A DNA stretch of 64,000 nt from Mucilaginibacter sp. PAMB04168 (lineage in GTDB: Bacteria; Bacteroidota; Bacteroidia; Sphingobacteriales; Sphingobacteriaceae). Within the stretch, counting starts at the first letter, position 1. Each line of letters starts with the position of its first letter. The translations under genes were made by a program, and so were the position numbers. The DNA is taken from NCBI RefSeq assembly GCF_039634365.2, contig NZ_CP155079.2:4464001-4528000 (forward strand), given 5' to 3'. The notes under the pieces are model-generated. The model worked only from the letters and a program-made list of their open reading frames with translations, was not told where the DNA came from and made no database searches. Of this stretch, positions 63,284 through 64,000 are shown one piece after another.

Positions 63284-64000
63284 ATGACACAAACGGTATT
63301 TGTTTACAATACTTTAACCCGTACCAAAGAAGAATTTATTCCGCTTGATGCCCCTTATGTAGGCATGTATGTTTGCGGCCCTACCGTGTACAGCGATGCC
63401 CATTTGGGTAACGCCCGTACGTATATATCATTCGATCTGATTTTCCGCTACCTTACGCACTTAGGTTACAAGGTACGCTATGTACGCAATATAACCGATG
63501 CCGGCCACCTGGAAGGTGATGCTGATGAAGGCGAAGACAAAATTTCAAAGAAGGCAAAACTGGCTAAGCTGGAGCCTATGGAAATTGTGCAAAAGTACAG
63601 CACTGGCTTTCATGATATAATGCGTGAGTTTAACGTATTGCCTCCCAGCATTGAGCCCACTGCCACCGGCCACATTATTGAGCAGATTGAGCTGGTAAAG
63701 ATTATGCTGGATAAGGGCTATGCTTACGAAGTAGATGGCTCTATTTACTTTGACGTTGAAAAATATAACCAGGGAACTGATTATGGCGTACTAAGTGGCC
63801 GCCACCTGGAAGACCTGTTAACCAATACCCGTACCCTTGGTGGCCAGGATGAAAAGCGCGGCAGGCTCGATTTTGCGCTTTGGATTAAAGCCAAGCCCGA
63901 GCACTTAATGAAATGGCCCTCACCCTGGAGTGTGGGTTTTCCTGGCTGGCATTTAGAATGCTCGGCCATGAGCCATAAATATTTAGGTGAGCAATTTGAT
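63284..64000 (+). CDS. cysS: Cysteinyl-tRNA synthetase (3' end cut off by window edge)
   Basis: Charges tRNA(Cys) with cysteine in the cytoplasm. The visible 239 residues begin MTQTVFVYNTLTRTKEEF. The zinc-site start CGPTVYSDAHLGNART includes the HIGH-type sequence HLGN. Later come the DKISKKAKL stretch and the zinc-site block GWHLECSAMSHKYLG, in the expected order for class I CysRS. Roughly half the protein (KMSKS loop and anticodon domain) lies beyond the window. ATG 63284 is preferred as it follows a -7 box by 5 bases and gives the normal N terminus. Confidence 0.96.
   Translation, partial: MTQTVFVYNTLTRTKEEFIPLDAPYVGMYVCGPTVYSDAHLGNARTYISFDLIFRYLTHLGYKVRYVRNITDAGHLEGDADEGEDKISKKAKLAKLEPMEIVQKYSTGFHDIMREFNVLPPSIEPTATGHIIEQIELVKIMLDKGYAYEVDGSIYFDVEKYNQGTDYGVLSGRHLEDLLTNTRTLGGQDEKRGRLDFALWIKAKPEHLMKWPSPWSVGFPGWHLECSAMSHKYLGEQFD

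Noticed and set aside
1..64000. tRNA, rRNA, CRISPR, insertion sequence, integrase, toxin-antitoxin or defence genes
   Set aside because: Looked for in intergenic regions and gene content; none could be supported.

Overview
The window looks like core chromosome of a Gram-negative Bacteroidota bacterium, most likely family Sphingobacteriaceae and close to Mucilaginibacter or Pedobacter (genus is inference from gene content and moderate GC). Supporting signs are a 2349-residue SprA of the type IX secretion system, bacillithiol synthase BshA, the malic enzyme-ruvA-sprA order, the sigma54 activator-lptE-secG-groES order, a head-GIN (DUF2807) protein, DUF4292 lipoprotein, and many promoters of the Bacteroidota form (-7 box TAnnTTTG, -33 TTG). 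No tRNA, rRNA, CRISPR array, insertion sequence, prophage or integrase was seen.

Layout. 1-5392 (minus): miaB, then an overlapping block of sigma54-type activator, LptE, an unknown TPR-like protein and secG, a terminator, and groES running off the left edge. 5617-8178 (plus): an AsmA-like envelope protein and a DUF2807 protein. 8238-18885 (minus): a small lipoprotein, sprA, ruvA and maeB. 19174-28405 (minus): mltD-like transglycosylase, gatA, two TatA proteins (the first only 56 residues), an EnvC-like factor, DUF4292 lipoprotein, TPR protein, dut and a polysaccharide flippase. 28507-29999 (minus): acylphosphatase and amidohydrolase. 30162-32036 (plus): rlmN and a ComF-type protein, followed by a possible small RNA. 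32339-38622 (minus): hybrid histidine kinase, glyA, scpA, unknown lipoprotein. 38850-41843 (plus): a subclass B3 metallo-beta-lactamase and dxs. 41939-44552 (minus): unknown small protein, PNPOx-like flavoprotein, NAD(P)HX repair enzyme. 44748-48920: small charged protein (plus), uvrA and a lytic transglycosylase (minus). 49150-51964 (plus): RluB-type pseudouridine synthase and a beta-propeller lactonase. 52186-53865 (minus): lipocalin-like lipoprotein and bshA. 54133-54342 (plus): a small zinc-ribbon gene broken by one stop codon. 54379-58281 (minus): VOC protein, serine hydrolase, amidohydrolase. 58489-64000 (plus): mutL, two rhomboids, an EEP-family hydrolase and the start of cysS.

Most genes are housekeeping: translation and RNA modification (miaB, rlmN, rluB, gatA, cysS), DNA repair and segregation (ruvA, uvrA, mutL, scpA), envelope building and secretion (secG, tat, sprA, lptE, EnvC, transglycosylases, flippase), and metabolism (maeB, glyA, dxs, dut, NAD(P)HX repair, bshA).

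I did not find a convincing new multi-gene system. The observations most worth a second look are small: the one-stop zinc-ribbon gene, a promoter-hairpin-terminator unit with no reading frame at 32179-32280, an operator-like palindrome inside the beta-lactamase promoter, a MutL with Asn in place of the catalytic Asp of its endonuclease motif, a TTG start for sprA, start codons lying at predicted transcription starts (rlmN, cysS, scpA), a terminator-like hairpin just ahead of gatA, and a terminator nested inside the uvrA promoter. All domain calls come from reading motifs by eye; no database search was run.
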